Positions 11,441-23,355 of a DNA stretch of 64,000 nucleotides are shown here, one piece after another; position 1 is the first letter of the stretch; the number at the start of each line of letters is the position of its first letter. A model generated the notes under the pieces. The model was not told the origin of the DNA. It searched no databases and was given only the letters and a program-made list of their open reading frames with translations. The translations under genes were made by a program, and so were the position numbers. This DNA is from Erythrophleum ivorense (lineage: Eukaryota; Streptophyta; Magnoliopsida; Fabales; Fabaceae), in NCBI GenBank assembly GCA_026724425.1, contig JAIUCV010000101.1, positions 2,356,001 to 2,420,000 on the forward strand. Reading direction: 5' to 3'.

Positions 11441-11723
11441 AGTTGATTTGGTTTAGTATTTTGCTTTTGGTACCATTTTGTTTAGGAACTTATTTTCCTC
11501 TTGGTAATGGATTATGATACACTTTTGTTGTCATGCTTTTGATACACTTGGTTCTACCACATTGTGGATTATGCCACATTGTGGTCATGCTAATACATTT
11601 TGTCATTGATCGTGGTTATTGAAAAAAATCTTTTGACTTCTTCTCTTTTTAAAACATGGAAAACAAATTTAGAGATAAAGATAATGAGAAGCACTTTTGT
11701 TGTCATGCTTCTAATCGAGTTTC

Positions 11724-12274
11724 TCATTCCAAATTCAAAGCATTAAGAAAGAGAAAACCATGACAAGTGCACAACCTCAACAAACTAAAACAGAAAACAC
11801 TTCTAACGATAACAATGACTACAACAATCATCATCTTCTTCGTGTTAGATGAAGATTCATCCAATGCCTTTTCCATTCTCTCAAATATCTCATCCTCCTT
11901 CCTTTCTGTTGTAACCTCTTCGAGCTTTTCTTCAAGTTTTGCAATTTTGGTTTTCAATGTCTCAATCTCGTTTAAGTGGGCCTCATCAATCCACTTGAAG
12001 ATGTGGTTATCGTTTGCAAGCTACATTCATCGGAAAAAGAAAAACCCAATCAACACACTAAGCTATGAACAAGAAGCAATGATAATTGTTTAATTACCTT
12101 ATTAGCTGCAGCATATCCACAACGATAGTAACGCCGGTATGGATTGCTTTCAGATTTCGATATCAACTGTATGATTTGTTCCCCACACCAACAACGAGTT
12201 TTAGGCAATCCAAAAACTCTTCCTCTTGAACGGCTACTCGAAGATCCACTCGAAGCTCCAGACAAGTTGCTCAT
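11724..12274 (-). CDS. MULE-borne GRF zinc-finger, coiled-coil, membrane-tail protein
   Basis: Two exons (12098-12274 and 11724-12020) join in phase 0 to about 157 residues. The N-terminus is Ser/Arg-rich. Residues about 24-55 form a GRF-type zinc finger (TRCWCGE...SNPYRRYYRCG). After the intron comes NHIFKWIDEAHLNEIE, the usual continuation of plant GRF proteins, then a coiled coil rich in Glu and Lys (TKIAKLEEKLEEVTTERK). A hydrophobic segment near the C-terminus (MMIVVVIVIVRSVFCFS) is probably a tail membrane anchor. GRF fingers bind single-stranded nucleic acid in other proteins. The gene lies wholly inside the MULE and converges on the transposase. Its role in transposition is unknown. 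Frame and splice sites look intact. Confidence 0.75.
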
Positions 12275-12675
12275 GACTTTGAATCAGCAAATCAACACAA
12301 AAAACAGAAGAAAATAAGAGCAATGAGAAGAAGAGATATCAAAACGAAAAGGAGAAGAAGAACTACGAAATGAACAATCTAAGGTGTAAGAGATAAGAAG
12401 GATGATACGAAATTCGCTTATATCAATGGACTCACCGTCAATTTCAGAAATTGGTGTATAACAAGATCGATTTGAGGATTTTCGTGAAATTTTGCTCTAG
12501 GGTTCATAAGTAAATCGATTTGGGATTTATGACAATTATAAGGCGGGTCGGGATCTTAAGTCGGGTCTATGTTTCCGGGTCTATGGGTCTGGTTTTGGTA
12601 CGATCTGAGCTTTGGTTCGGTTTACTAACGGGGATCAACGGTTTGGTACTCGGGTTTTGCTATTTCGTTATCGAA

Positions 12676-12826
12676 TTTGAATTGGTGGGGAACTGGGTTT
12701 ATAACTTTCATTTGGTGGGGAAATAGGTTTAAAACTTTCATCTAGTGGGAAAATAAAACGAGGTCATAGTTTGAGGGGCATCTAATGCGACAGCATACTT
12801 ATCGTGGGGAAATAGCTCGTCGACCC
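12676..12826 (-). repeat. Right terminal inverted repeat of the MULE
   Basis: 151 bp, reverse complement of 9203-9353 with about one difference (TTTTCCCACTAG against TTTCCCCACTAG). Confidence 0.92.
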
Positions 12827-13329
12827 ACACTTTGTGTGATAGTTGAAGTATAACCTATGGAAATAATTGCAAACTGTAACAACATTATAGCCACACTCTT
12901 TTTTTTTTTTTTGTTAGAAAACAAACATTTCATCTTCTTTTTCTTACGAAATATTTCACTTTTCTCTAATCTTATAACAGTTAATCAATGGGAAGTAAAT
13001 TTAAAGACATTTGATTATTACATATGTGACCAAGAACTAACTCACCATAAGCTCTTGTGGGAAATAATACGTTGATTATTGGGCTTTATTAATAAGAGGC
13101 CCAATTTTGACATTCCGAAAGCCCATAATGTGGCAGCTGCTGAATAGTTAACCGCAAAAATGCATGCTTAGCCTTGGGGAAGGGAAAGCAGTTCGTTGCT
13201 CACACTCTGGCCGGAGAAGAGTCATCGGAGATCGACGAAAACATATATATATATATACAGAGAGAGAGATAGTGCATCTGTTAGAGAGATCATCGATATA
13301 GAGAGATTGAGATTTGGGGAGAGAGAGAG
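12827..13329 (+). promoter_or_regulatory. LCV-type gene promoter and leader with Site II motifs
   Basis: Site II elements occur at about 13078-13125 (ATTGGGCTTTATT, GAGGCCCAATTTT, AAAGCCCATAAT). The leader holds a (TA)n and then (GA)n microsatellite at about 13243-13330. Confidence 0.55.
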
Positions 13330-14727
13330 ATGGAAACGAGGGAGAGAGATCTGGACAGGCTGATTCCGATGCACAAATCCGGAGCTTCTCCTCGAGAGGT
13401 CGTTCTCTCTGTTCCTCCGTCTCCTCTTGCTTCGCCGATTCACGTTGCTGGAAGAGAGGTCTCATCATCTCTCTAGCTAATCGTGATTAAATTTTAAATA
13501 TATAATAACAACGACTACACAACATTTCTCTTATATTCACTAGTTTTTCCACATTTGGATCTTAAATCATTTTCATCAACATCATCAATTTTTTCCTGCA
13601 AGTTTACGATTGTGTTTATAACGTTTGCGTTTGACCTCGGAGTCAGTTACTTGTATCTTACGTCATTCCGTGTTTATGTACAAAACAGGCGATTTACAAA
13701 GTCATCCGAAGCTGGGCCTCCAAAAAGTTCATGACCGGATGGTATAATCTCTGAGTTCCTGTTTCTTGTTACTGATTCAATTTCAGAATTTTCTTAAACC
13801 AAAACCAATCTTTTGCTCTCACTGTGTTGTTACAATAAATAGTGTCATTCTTCTTCCAATCGCCGTCACATTCTACTTTACTTGGTGGTTTATTCACTTC
13901 GTTGACGGTTTCTTCTCCCCAATCTATACCCATCTCGGCATCAACATGTTCGGTTAGTTTTCAGTTTCATCTATAAGCTGCTTTTGTAACATGTACACTT
14001 GTTGAATTTAAAGACACCGTGTTGTTTCATTTATATAGGCCTTGGATTTATGACATCCATCACATTCATCTTTGTGGTCGGTGTATTCATGTCTTCATGG
14101 CTCGGAGCTTCAGTTCTCAACATTGGAGAATGGTTCATCAAGAAAATGCCTCTCATCAGCTACATCTACTCTGCTTCTAAACAAATCAGCGGAGCTATCT
14201 CACCCGGTGAAATTAAACTCTCGAAACCCTAAAGTTTATAATCTTACTAACCAACAAAATATACTAAAACCTACCCTTTTCTTCCTTTTTTTTTTTTTAT
14301 TAGATCAAAGCTCAGGTGCTTTCAAGGAGGTAGCGATTATCAGACACCCTCATATGGGAGAATACGCATTTGGATTCATTACATCGACTGTGATTCTTCG
14401 AGGCCGTGCTGGTGGAGAAGAGCTCTGTTGTGTCTATGTCCCTACCAACCATCTTTATCTTGGAGACATTTTCCTCATTAGCTCAAAAGACATCATAAGA
14501 CCTAATCTTTCAGTCCGGGAAGGCATAGGTATCATTCCTGTAACTTGATCATAAATATTATCTCATTGGCCACTTGAACAAGAACACAATTCGATCTCAT
14601 TGTTCGGTTTCTTGCAACAGAAATCGTCATCTCTGGTGGTATGTCGATTCCACAGATACTAACAACGCTGGACTCAGAGACTATTCACAGGACAGCAGTA
14701 GGTGGCTTTGCTATTCCACCAGTGTGA
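13330..14727 (+). CDS. LCV3: COV-like membrane protein (DUF502), LIKE COV 3 type
   Basis: Six exons (13330-13458, 13689-13741, 13843-13952, 14039-14206, 14304-14528, 14621-14727) join to 263 residues starting METRERDLDRLIPM. Two transmembrane spans are visible: LLPIAVTFYFTWWFIHF after residue about 60, and GFMTSITFIFVVGVFMSSW. After these comes the conserved DUF502 soluble part (NIGEWFIKKMPLISYIYSASKQISGA). CONTINUOUS VASCULAR RING (COV1) and its LCV relatives are Golgi or trans-Golgi proteins that affect vascular patterning and protein sorting (family knowledge). The assignment to LCV3 rests on remembered synteny. No defects are visible. Confidence 0.88.
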
Positions 14728-15193
14728 AGATGGATGAATCTGAAACTTTACTTGACTTCAAACGTTTGCTAATCCAAGAAATGTTGGAAAAGTTTTGATG
14801 ACTCATAAATGATTTATAGAGTTTGGAATATGTGTTTAAACCTTGTACTAGTTTTAAGACACTAGAAAATAACAAAAGAGAAATGTAAAAGAAGTAAGGT
14901 TATTTAAAGTGATTGTTTTAGTGTTATCAAATTGTGACGTTTGTTTTTCACATCAGTGTTTAAAACTAAGATGTAAAACTGACAAGCTCAAAGATGCACA
15001 AGAGCATAACTCTTTTATCACATAGTAATATTGCTTTTGTAATCAGATGCTAGATAAAGGACAAGAGAGATCTAAAAACTGTTGGATCTCTCTGAAATCG
15101 TTTCAGAAGCAGCCTTGGCAACTTCAAAAACCCTTTGATTCCTACTAAAAAATGTTATGTATCATTCAAACTACCAATGCCTCTTGTGTAACG
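14728..15193. other. Convergent 3' regions
   Basis: Shared 3' flank of the LCV-type gene (plus) and the J-protein gene (minus). I see no other element. Confidence 0.6.
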
Positions 15194-16924
15194 TCAAGAT
15201 AGTGCAGAACAGAGAGACTTGTAGGCATCAACGCAGAGTTTAAACTTCTCTTGCGCTGCAGCCTGCAATTTCACCACAATACCGAAACTTATTATCAACG
15301 CATAACTTCAAGAAAACCTGAAACAATCCAATCTTTGTTTAAAAGCATACCTGAGAAGGCCCCTGGTGCTTATCCGGATGCCACTTCAAAGCCGAAGATC
15401 GAAACCTGCAAAACAAGAAAAACTTTAATGAAACCTTTTCTTCTCAAAATGATTTTGGGGAATATTAAGTGAAAAGACTTACGCGTTCTTAACATCTTCT
15501 AGTTTGAGAGGACCAACTAGAGGTAGACCAAGAACATTCCTCTCAGACTGAGACCCAACAGCCAAAGGTTCATCATAAAACTCATCGTTCCAGCTATTGC
15601 TTTTGCTCCTTTGAGATTGAGTTGTCCAGCTCCATCCTTCTCTCCATTCAAATCCAGACGCAGAGTCCCTCGAATACGAATACGAATACGAGGCCTTCTG
15701 AGATTGACTTGTCCATGGTCCTCTCCATTTGTTCTCAAATGTATTAGTAGCATCATCGTCAGTATTCCCTTCCCTGTGCCATCCTAATATACATCCAAAC
15801 AAACAAAAAGATTTGAGTTTGTGTGATGACTGATGATGATACTAATGAACAAGAAACAAGAAATCAAACTCACGTTTTGTTTTCTTATCCCGAGGCTTCT
15901 TTCCCCGGCCAGGTGGAGATTTCTTCTTCATATGCCTATCTCGGATAAGTGGATTTGCCCCAAAGTTCCACTCCTTCAACGTTATAAGATAAGACAATTA
16001 CATACCAAAACTTGAGCAAATCAAACACAGCAGAAAGTAGGACAAAATTTCACCTGAAGCGGATCATTGACTCCTCTGTGGAAGAGAAGATTGTTTAGAG
16101 TCTTTTTAGCACCGGTGCGTCGACCTTTCTCCTTTACGGTACATGTGAATCTTACGGAGGAGTTCTGGGATCAACATTTGCAGCTTCAGAGTAGAGAACT
16201 TACTTCTCTTATGAGTTTGAATATAGATACACTAAATAAATGACCACACACACACGCACACACACACACACACACACACCAAAATCATATTCAGGACAAG
16301 GCAAGTCCTTAACATAAACTTGTCAACCAAATGATCAGTCCTCCCAAAGTTCATCTATAAACATTCTTTCTCTCAAACAAAAGTATACTAATTTGCAAAA
16401 CCAATTTGCTTGTAATGTCAGCTACATGATCCTAGACTTGATGTTTTAGGCTTAAGGCAGGAAACATTTTCAACATTCCTCAAGCAGATATACACAAAAT
16501 CCCATATTCTTGATTCCAGAAAAAACTGAATCATCCGATTAATGCATCAATGATAAGAATCATAAGATCATTAGCCAAAGTTGGCATTTTTTATTTATTT
16601 CAGCTTTGTCGTTGCTTGTTAGATTTCAATTGTCACACATACCTTTGATGAAGATCGTTCGTTTCCAGAAGTTGTCGTACCACCCTGCCCAAAACAATCA
16701 ATCTAAGAGCATCAAACATCTACAAAATTAGCCAGATTCAATGATGGGAGGTAACAATCTTTTTTGGCAGAGATGGATCTTACGGAACCAAAGTATTTCC
16801 TCGATTTCTCAGACAAGACACTCGTCGAATGAAATGGAGCGAAACTGGTTTTCGTAGCAGAAAATGATGAAAATTCTAGAATCGAAGAGCTTTTCAGCGA
16901 CAGGAGACTTCTCAATCTTTGCAT
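15194..16924 (-). CDS. J-domain (DnaJ-like) protein, probably mitochondrial
   Basis: Seven exons on the minus strand (16784-16924, 16643-16684, 16054-16164, 15874-15973, 15483-15783, 15351-15405, 15194-15262) join exactly to 272 residues. The N-terminus (MQRLRSLLSLKSSS...) is basic, Ser-rich and free of acids, as in a mitochondrial presequence. The middle is rich in Tyr-Ser, Trp and Arg repeats. The J-domain is at the extreme C-terminus: LKWHPDKHQG holds the HPD tripeptide that stimulates Hsp70 ATPase. It is followed by helix III (EKFKLCVDAYKSL). Placing the J-domain last is typical of this small plant group (At2g18465 from memory). The partner Hsp70 cannot be told. Confidence 0.85.
16249..16282. 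repeat. (CA)n microsatellite
   Basis: About 16 CA/CG dinucleotides in an intron of the J-protein gene. Confidence 0.85.
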
Positions 16925-17490
16925 AATGAAATTCGAGAAACAGGAGAGAATTGAGAGAATTACGATATTAATTCAACAATTCAAAATGAAAAATGACGAT
17001 TTGAGGAAGAAAGGGAGAGACGACGGAGAGTGAGCGAGAAAAGTCCGGCGAGGTGGAAATGAAAGGGTTTTTTTTTTTGAACCGGACCGGTTTAATCGGG
17101 ACGCTCTAAATACTCTGGTTCGGTTTACTACTTCATAATTTCGGTTTGAGAAAATAGCCAAACTTCAATTTGGGAGGGAAAAATAAAATCAATTTTCCGA
17201 TCAATCATCACAAAAGCTTGTCACTTTGATTATGAATATCAGAGATACAAAAATTCAAAAAATGAAACAATAATGTAGGTTCATGTTTGAGAATTCGAAT
17301 CAAAATATCAGAGAGATGATGATCAACAAATAATAATAATAATAATAATCGAATCATATACGTAGAGAACAATCTAAACATAACAAATGGCATTGCTTTA
17401 TGTAATGTAGCTTAACATGGCTCTACTCTCATCAGAACCTCAAAACCCCTCAAAAAAATCTCTTTTCTTTTCCATCTTTATCGACCGATC

Positions 17491-20135
17491 TCATTGATGA
17501 GGAGGAGCAGCAGGACTTTTAGTTCCCATCTCTCGTGAATCATTACTAGATGATCCTTCACCTTCACTGCTTTGGAACTCTTGGCTCGACAAAGCTATCT
17601 GTCTGAATTTCTTCATGTCTGCATTGTATGATGTCTGACTATAATCCGAGCTTGTTCCCGATGCCAACCCGTAAATGTTGCTTTGTCCTGGCTTCACACC
17701 TTCGTATAAAGCATCAAGTGACACTTCTCCTTCTAATGCTCTTACGATCTATAAAACCATAACATGTTTTGTTAGTTTCTGACCAAAAAAAAAAATATAT
17801 ATTGATTTTTAGGGTTTTAATTTTGATTAACCTGGCTCATCTTTGGACGTTTACGTCCAGAGTGACGAATGCTAGCAGCCGCACAAGTGACCATTCGAGC
17901 CATTTCTTGCGGGCTGTAGTTGCCTTCAAGCCTTGCATCTGCGAGCTCGTTAAAGTTTCCATCTTCTAGCGCGCGAGTCATGATAGGACGAGCCTATATT
18001 CGTAGTCCAATGCAATCATTAGTACCCGAAAAGAGTCACAATGCTTGAAAGTAGGAGAAGAGTGAAAAGAAAACATACAAACATACCCAATCTACTAAAG
18101 TGTCGTCCATGGCGATGCTATTATCAACTGGTCGTTTTCCAGTGATTAGTTCCAACAACATGACTCCGAACGAGAAAACATCGGATTTCTCTGTTAATTT
18201 ACCGCTTGATGCATATTCTGGAGCTAGGTATCTACAAATGTTTGTGCAAAGAAGCAAAGTGAGATGGTTTCACAAATGAAAAACTTTGAGAAAATGTGAA
18301 GAGACTCTTTCTATAATTAAGCGGCTCAATTCTTTATCATAGCTTAAAATTTTAATTACACGATTAAATTACGTAAAAATATTGATGAGATACTCAAAAA
18401 ATAAAAGCTTACCCGAAAGTTCCCATCACACGAGTAGATACATGAGTATTGTTATCAGTAGTTAACTTAGCCAATCCAAAATCAGCAACCTGAAAAAACA
18501 AATGCTTATCAGCTTTAGCAATGTCTTTGTAACATAAACCGAATGTAGCTGCCAATTTATCACCATTGCATCAAAGTTGAAGTCCAACAGAATGTTTGCA
18601 GATTTGATGTCACGGTGAATGATCCTAGGATGACCTGAAACGTTTTCTCAGCCAAAAAGAAGTCACTAGTAAGTAGTAAGTCAAAGACAACATTTTCTGT
18701 TTTTTTGAAACATTGGTTAAGAAAATGAGATATTGTGAATGTTGAAACTTACAGTCTTCATGAAGGTAAGCTAGACCTTTCGCGGAACCTAAGGCGATAC
18801 GCATCCTTGTGGAGAAATCCATTACTGGAAGACCTTTCCCTGAAATAACAACAAAGGTTACAGCTTTCTTGAATATGTAGACTTGGAGAAAACAATGTGT
18901 TATATATAAGTTAAAAGTGTCTCTAACCATGAAGATGATATTCCAAAGTATTGTTAGGAACAAATTCATAAACCAACATTCTCTGTCCATCAGCTATGCA
19001 ATATCCAACCAAAGAAACAAGATACCGATGATGCACACGGCTAATGATATCAACCTCAGCTTGAAACTCTCTTTCTCCTTGTCCGCTACCCGATTTCAAA
19101 CTCTTAACCGCAACTTCTTTCCCATTAGGCAACACACCTTTATGAACATACCCAAAACCTCCCTGTCCCAAAAGGTTAGAATCCACAAACCCTCCTGTTG
19201 CAGCCGCAAGCTCTTGATAAGTGAAAGTGCTTTTGTTGAATCCTAGGGCTAGAGCAGGCGAAGGAGGAGGTAAAACCGGACGTGCTGGGCCCGAGTACAA
19301 GGAGGAATTGTCTCCGCTTGTGGGCATCCGTGGTGGTGGAGGAGGCGGTGATGGTCCATCGCCTCCCCAACCACCAGGAGGTTGTTGGTTTCGGCCTTGG
19401 GAATTTAGGTGCCAATTTTGATAATTCTGTGAAGCATTGTTGTTGTTGTTGTTGTTGTTTCCATAGTATGGATATTGATTCCCTGAGGCAATATGAAAAA
19501 ATGTTGAAAGTTTTGATACAAAACATAAACATATATGATGTGTGTGTAAATGTTTTACCTTTCATGGATTCACCGTAGAATGAATCTTTTCTCTTCTTTT
19601 TGCGTCTAAGACACACAATAATAAGCACAACCATCAATAGTCCAGCTCCAACTAATACACCTACTATGATCGCTGTATTCGTATTATTTCCTCCTCCTCC
19701 TCCTCCTCCGCCTCCTCCACCTCCGTCTCCACTGTTACCACCACCTCCGCTTGAAGGAGGATTGTCCGAGCGAGTGCCGCCATTGTCTCCAGACGGTGAC
19801 GATCTGCTAGAAGGTGGAGAGGGTGGAGAAGGAGGGGAGCCACCACGTGATGGTGGAGAATCATTTCCACCGCCGCCTCCTCCAGCTCTCTGTGACGGTG
19901 GAGGAGGAGAGTTATTGTTGAAATTCGGAGGAGAAGGAGCTTGTGGAGCTGGTGGAGAGGTGGAATCAGGAGGTGGAGAGGACAAGTCACCTTGAGTAGG
20001 AGGAGGAGGAGAAGGAGGAGATGGAGATGGAGGAGACGGCGATGGCGGAGAAGAGGAGGTTGAATTGGATTCAGACGGTGGAGATGGAGAAGAGGTTGAA
20101 TTTGTTGGAGGTGCAGATTCAGGGGAAGAAGCCAT
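17491..20135 (-). CDS. PERK4: Proline-rich extensin-like receptor kinase (PERK4 type)
   Basis: The first exon (19559-20135) encodes an extracellular region rich in Ser-Pro and Pro runs, then a Gly-rich linker. A single transmembrane span (AIIVGVLVGAGLLMVVLIIV) and a basic stop-transfer (RRKKKRK) follow. Later exons encode an Asn-rich juxtamembrane region and the kinase: P-loop GQGGFGYVHKG, VAVKSLKS (ATP lysine), HRDIKSANILLD (catalytic loop), DFGLAKL, APEYASSGKLTEKSDVFSFG and a Ser-rich tail ending PAAPPHQ. All catalytic residues are present. PERK proteins sense cell-wall state; PERK4 is linked to ABA and calcium signalling in roots (family knowledge). Several introns separate the exons; I did not fix every border. 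The transcript probably has a leader intron (about 20160-20427). Confidence 0.92.
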
Positions 20136-20224
20136 CGGAGCCTTGGAAATGGAAACTCTCTGCCTTCTCTCCCTTAATCACTCAAATTTTCTAAGAACAA
20201 ACAAACAACAAAAACATAGAGAAA

Positions 20225-20311
20225 CAGATCATAATCAAATTCTTGCTAATTTTCAGATCATAATCAAAATCTTGCTAATTTACAGATCATAATCAAAATC
20301 TTGCTAATTTG
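20225..20311. repeat. 29-bp tandem repeat, three copies
   Basis: CAGATCATAATCAAAATCTTGCTAATTT-type units start at 20225, 20254 and 20283. They lie in the probable 5'-UTR intron of the PERK gene. Confidence 0.85.
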
Positions 20312-20439
20312 GGCATGACTTCTTGTCTTATTAATGTTCTTGTTAGATCGCTAACAATTAACAACAAACAGAGTAATTAATGCTAAACTTAAGAAACTTG
20401 ATACAATATTAGCAAGAGATTAGTACCTTACAGGAAGAG

Positions 20440-21617
20440 ATTAAGGGGGAGAGAGAAAGAGAGATGGGAAATGCAGGATGAGAGAGAGAGAAAGAAATAG
20501 AGAGTTTTTGGGCATTTGGTAAGAAAGTGATTAAAGGAAAATGGAGAAAAAGGAAGATTGAGATTTGCCCTGTCTTCATTCCGACAAACATGCCTCTTCT
20601 CTCTCGATCTCTTCCTGTCTTAATAACAGTTTTTTTTGTGTTTGTTAGTGCTAACTAATTGTTATAGACTCTGGTCTAATTTTCCTCATTTTAGCTCCGT
20701 GATATTAGGGTGTTGATTCAGTTCCACGTAACCCCCATGCATACTCTCTTGCCCTTCTTAGAAGGCTCTCCAGTTTAATCTGATCCGTTCGATCAAATCA
20801 CACCTCAGATTCTCCCAAGTGGGCTTGAAATATTTTCAGTTGGTGTGTTGCATAATATTTGATGCTAAACGAAAATTTTGTGCAAGTGATCCTAAAAACC
20901 CTTATGTTTTTGTCTGTTTTAACAAAACGGATCATCTAATTTTCAATTCTCTTAACGTGTAAGGCTTTTTTACCCTTTATCAAATGCTCAGGTTAAACCC
21001 CCAAAAAATCACTCATTGGTTTTCATTTTCCCTTTTTAATGTTATGAACGAAGGTTGACAGTTCTTTTCCACATTTCCCTGGCTATTACATTTAAATGTG
21101 TTAGAGAAAAAAATAGACATAAGTCTAAAAGACAAAAATAAAAGATTTATTTATGTACCAAATTTTTATTTCTAGAATGTTTTTTTTTTTTGGAAATAAA
21201 AGAAATTTATGTACCAAAGATTTACTTCTAAAAGAAGATGTAAGATTTTTAGGAAATGTACCAAAGTATTACTTCTAGACTAGAAGATGTTTTCCTAATT
21301 CTTATATCTTTTGTTGATCACCATTCAACGCATCAATTATAAATTAAATTAATTTATTTAGTAAAAAAACGTTACCTTTCTTTTGAGTTTTTTTATTGGC
21401 TAAAATTTTTACCTGTTTGTAATATGAAAGATATTACTTCCACCTATACTAATTCTTATATTTTTCATTGGTCACCATTCAATGTCTTATCTATAAATTA
21501 CATGTATTTAGTCTCCAAGCATGGCTGTGTAATGTATACATATCTGAGCTTTATGGCTTGTGAATAATCAAGACAAAACACTCAAAACCTATCAAATCTT
21601 TTACACAGAAGCAAACA
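20440..21617. other. Intergenic region between the PERK and P450 loci
   Basis: PERK promoter side with a GA-rich leader (20450-20500), then AT-rich DNA. An imperfect duplicated motif (ATGTACCAAA...TTACTTCTAGA...AGATG) recurs around 21205-21290. No gene recognised. Confidence 0.5.
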
Positions 21618-22540
21618 ATGTCAATCTTGCTCTGTTTCCTCTGTCTCTTGCCCATGTTCTTAGTTTCCTTATCAAACTTCTCTCAAAAGCTCAAAATATG
21701 GAAGCTTCCTCCGGGACCGCAGAAGCTTCCGATCATCGGAAACTTACACAACCTCAAAGGATTGCCTCACAAATGTTTTCGAGATCTCTCTCAAAAGTTC
21801 GGACAAGTGATGCTTCTCCGTTTCGGATTCGTTCCGGTGGTTGTGATCTCATCGAAAGAAGGAGCAGAGGAAGCTCTCAAGACCCACGATCTTGAATGTT
21901 GCAGCCGACCAGAGACGGTGGCGACAAGAATGATCTCTTACAACTTCAAAGACGTCGGATTCTCACCTTATGGTGAGGAATGGAAAGCGTTAAGGAAGCT
22001 CATGGTTATGGAGCTCTTGAACACGAATAAGTTTAAGTCTTTCAGGTGTATTAGAGAGGAAGAGAACGACTTGCTGGTAAAAAAACTGACGGAGTCGGCT
22101 CTGACACGTTCCCCGGTGAATCTGAAGACGACCCTTTTCACGCTCATTGCGAGTAGCATCTGTAGGCTCGCGTTCGGGATAAATATACACAAATGTGAGT
22201 TCATCGACGAGCATTGAGAATCTAGTTCACAAGTTTGAGTTGCTCGTCGAAGATACAGCGTTCTCCGATTTCTTCCCTGGAGTAGGTTGGATTGTAGACC
22301 GTATTTCCGGGCAGAACAAGACACTGAACAATGTTTTCTCGGAACTAGACACTTTCTTCCAGAATGTGCTTGATGATCATCTTAAGCCTGGAAGAAGAGT
22401 ATCAGAGAGCCCTGACGTTGTTGATGTGATGATTGATTAGGTGAAGAAGCAAGAGAAAGATGGAGACTCATTCAAGCTTATCACTGATCATTTCAAAGGA
22501 ATCATCTCGGTAAAATCTTCTTCCATAGTGCTATCTCGTA

Positions 22541-22985
22541 GTAACATTTAAACTTAATTACCAAAGTGTCGTTAGTTTAACAAGAAAAATAACTTAGACG
22601 AAATTTAGAGGTACATGATCGAATGATGTGAGACTGAAATAATATCACATGTTATGGTTCCGGGGATTATAGGTTTAGGCGCATAGAACCTTATGGTAAA
22701 AATATAAAAAGATCATTTGAACGTACGTGTTGGTGATTTGTGTCAAGAAATATATCTGGCAATGAGTAACATTTGAGCTTTACTAGAAAAGTACCTTAGA
22801 CAAAACTTGGATGTCACATGATTGAATGATACTTAACAGATGTCGTGGTGAAACTAATTTTACATGTTGTGGTTTTGGTCTTGTGATTACTGGCTTAGGC
22901 CCACAACCTCATGGTTAAAAAACAAAAACAAAAACATTTGAACTTAGGTGTTTGTGATTTGTGTCAGGAAATATTTCTAGCAGGA
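22541..22985 (+). repeat. Old ~221-bp tandem duplication in the P450 intron
   Basis: Two diverged copies can be aligned, at about 22543-22765 and 22767-22985. The second ends with the real acceptor and exon start (GTGTCAGGAAATATTTCTAGCAGGAGTAAAC). The first ends with a decayed version (GTGTCAAGAAATATATCTGGCAATGAGTAAC) in which the acceptor CAG has become CAA. Confidence 0.8.
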
Positions 22986-23355
22986 GTAAACACAAGCGTC
23001 GTTACTCTGACCTGGGCGATGACAGAACTGATCCGAAACCCGAGAGTGATGAAGAAAGTACAAGAGGAGATACGGACAACACTGGAGGAAAAGAAAAAGA
23101 GAATCACAGAAGATGATATCACGCAGCTTTACTATTTCAAGCTTGTGGTCAAAGAAACATTCAGATTACACCCAGCATCTCCACTTTTGCTGCCAAGAAA
23201 GACAATGTCTCAAGTCAAGATCCAAGGTTACGATATTCCCGCAAAAACGCAAATGTTCATCAACGTTTACTCAATCGCACGCGATCCAAAACTCTGGACA
23301 AAACCAGATGAGTTTAATCCTGACAGGTTTCTTGACAGTTCCATAGATTACAAAG

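Larger units (their letters stand above)
9203..12826. mobile_element. Mutator-like element (MULE) with long TIRs and two genes
   Basis: A 3,624-bp element is bounded by 151-bp terminal inverted repeats beginning GGGTCGACGAGCTATTTCC; only about one mismatch was seen between them. It carries a plus-strand MuDR-type transposase (damaged) and a convergent minus-strand gene with a GRF zinc finger. The 9 bp after the right end (ACACTTTGT) match ACACATTGT at 9187-9195 in 8 of 9 positions. That candidate target duplication stands 7 bp away from the left TIR, so it is tentative. The near-identical TIRs suggest recent activity, whereas the transposase stop codon says this copy is no longer autonomous. 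Confidence 0.9.

Noticed and set aside
14574..14798. Plus-strand 74-codon frame overlapping the last LCV exon
   Set aside because: Out of frame with the conserved C-terminus; shadow of the real exon.
19600..19995. Plus-strand Pro/Gly-rich frame of 131 codons
   Set aside because: Antisense of the Ser-Pro-rich first exon of the PERK gene.
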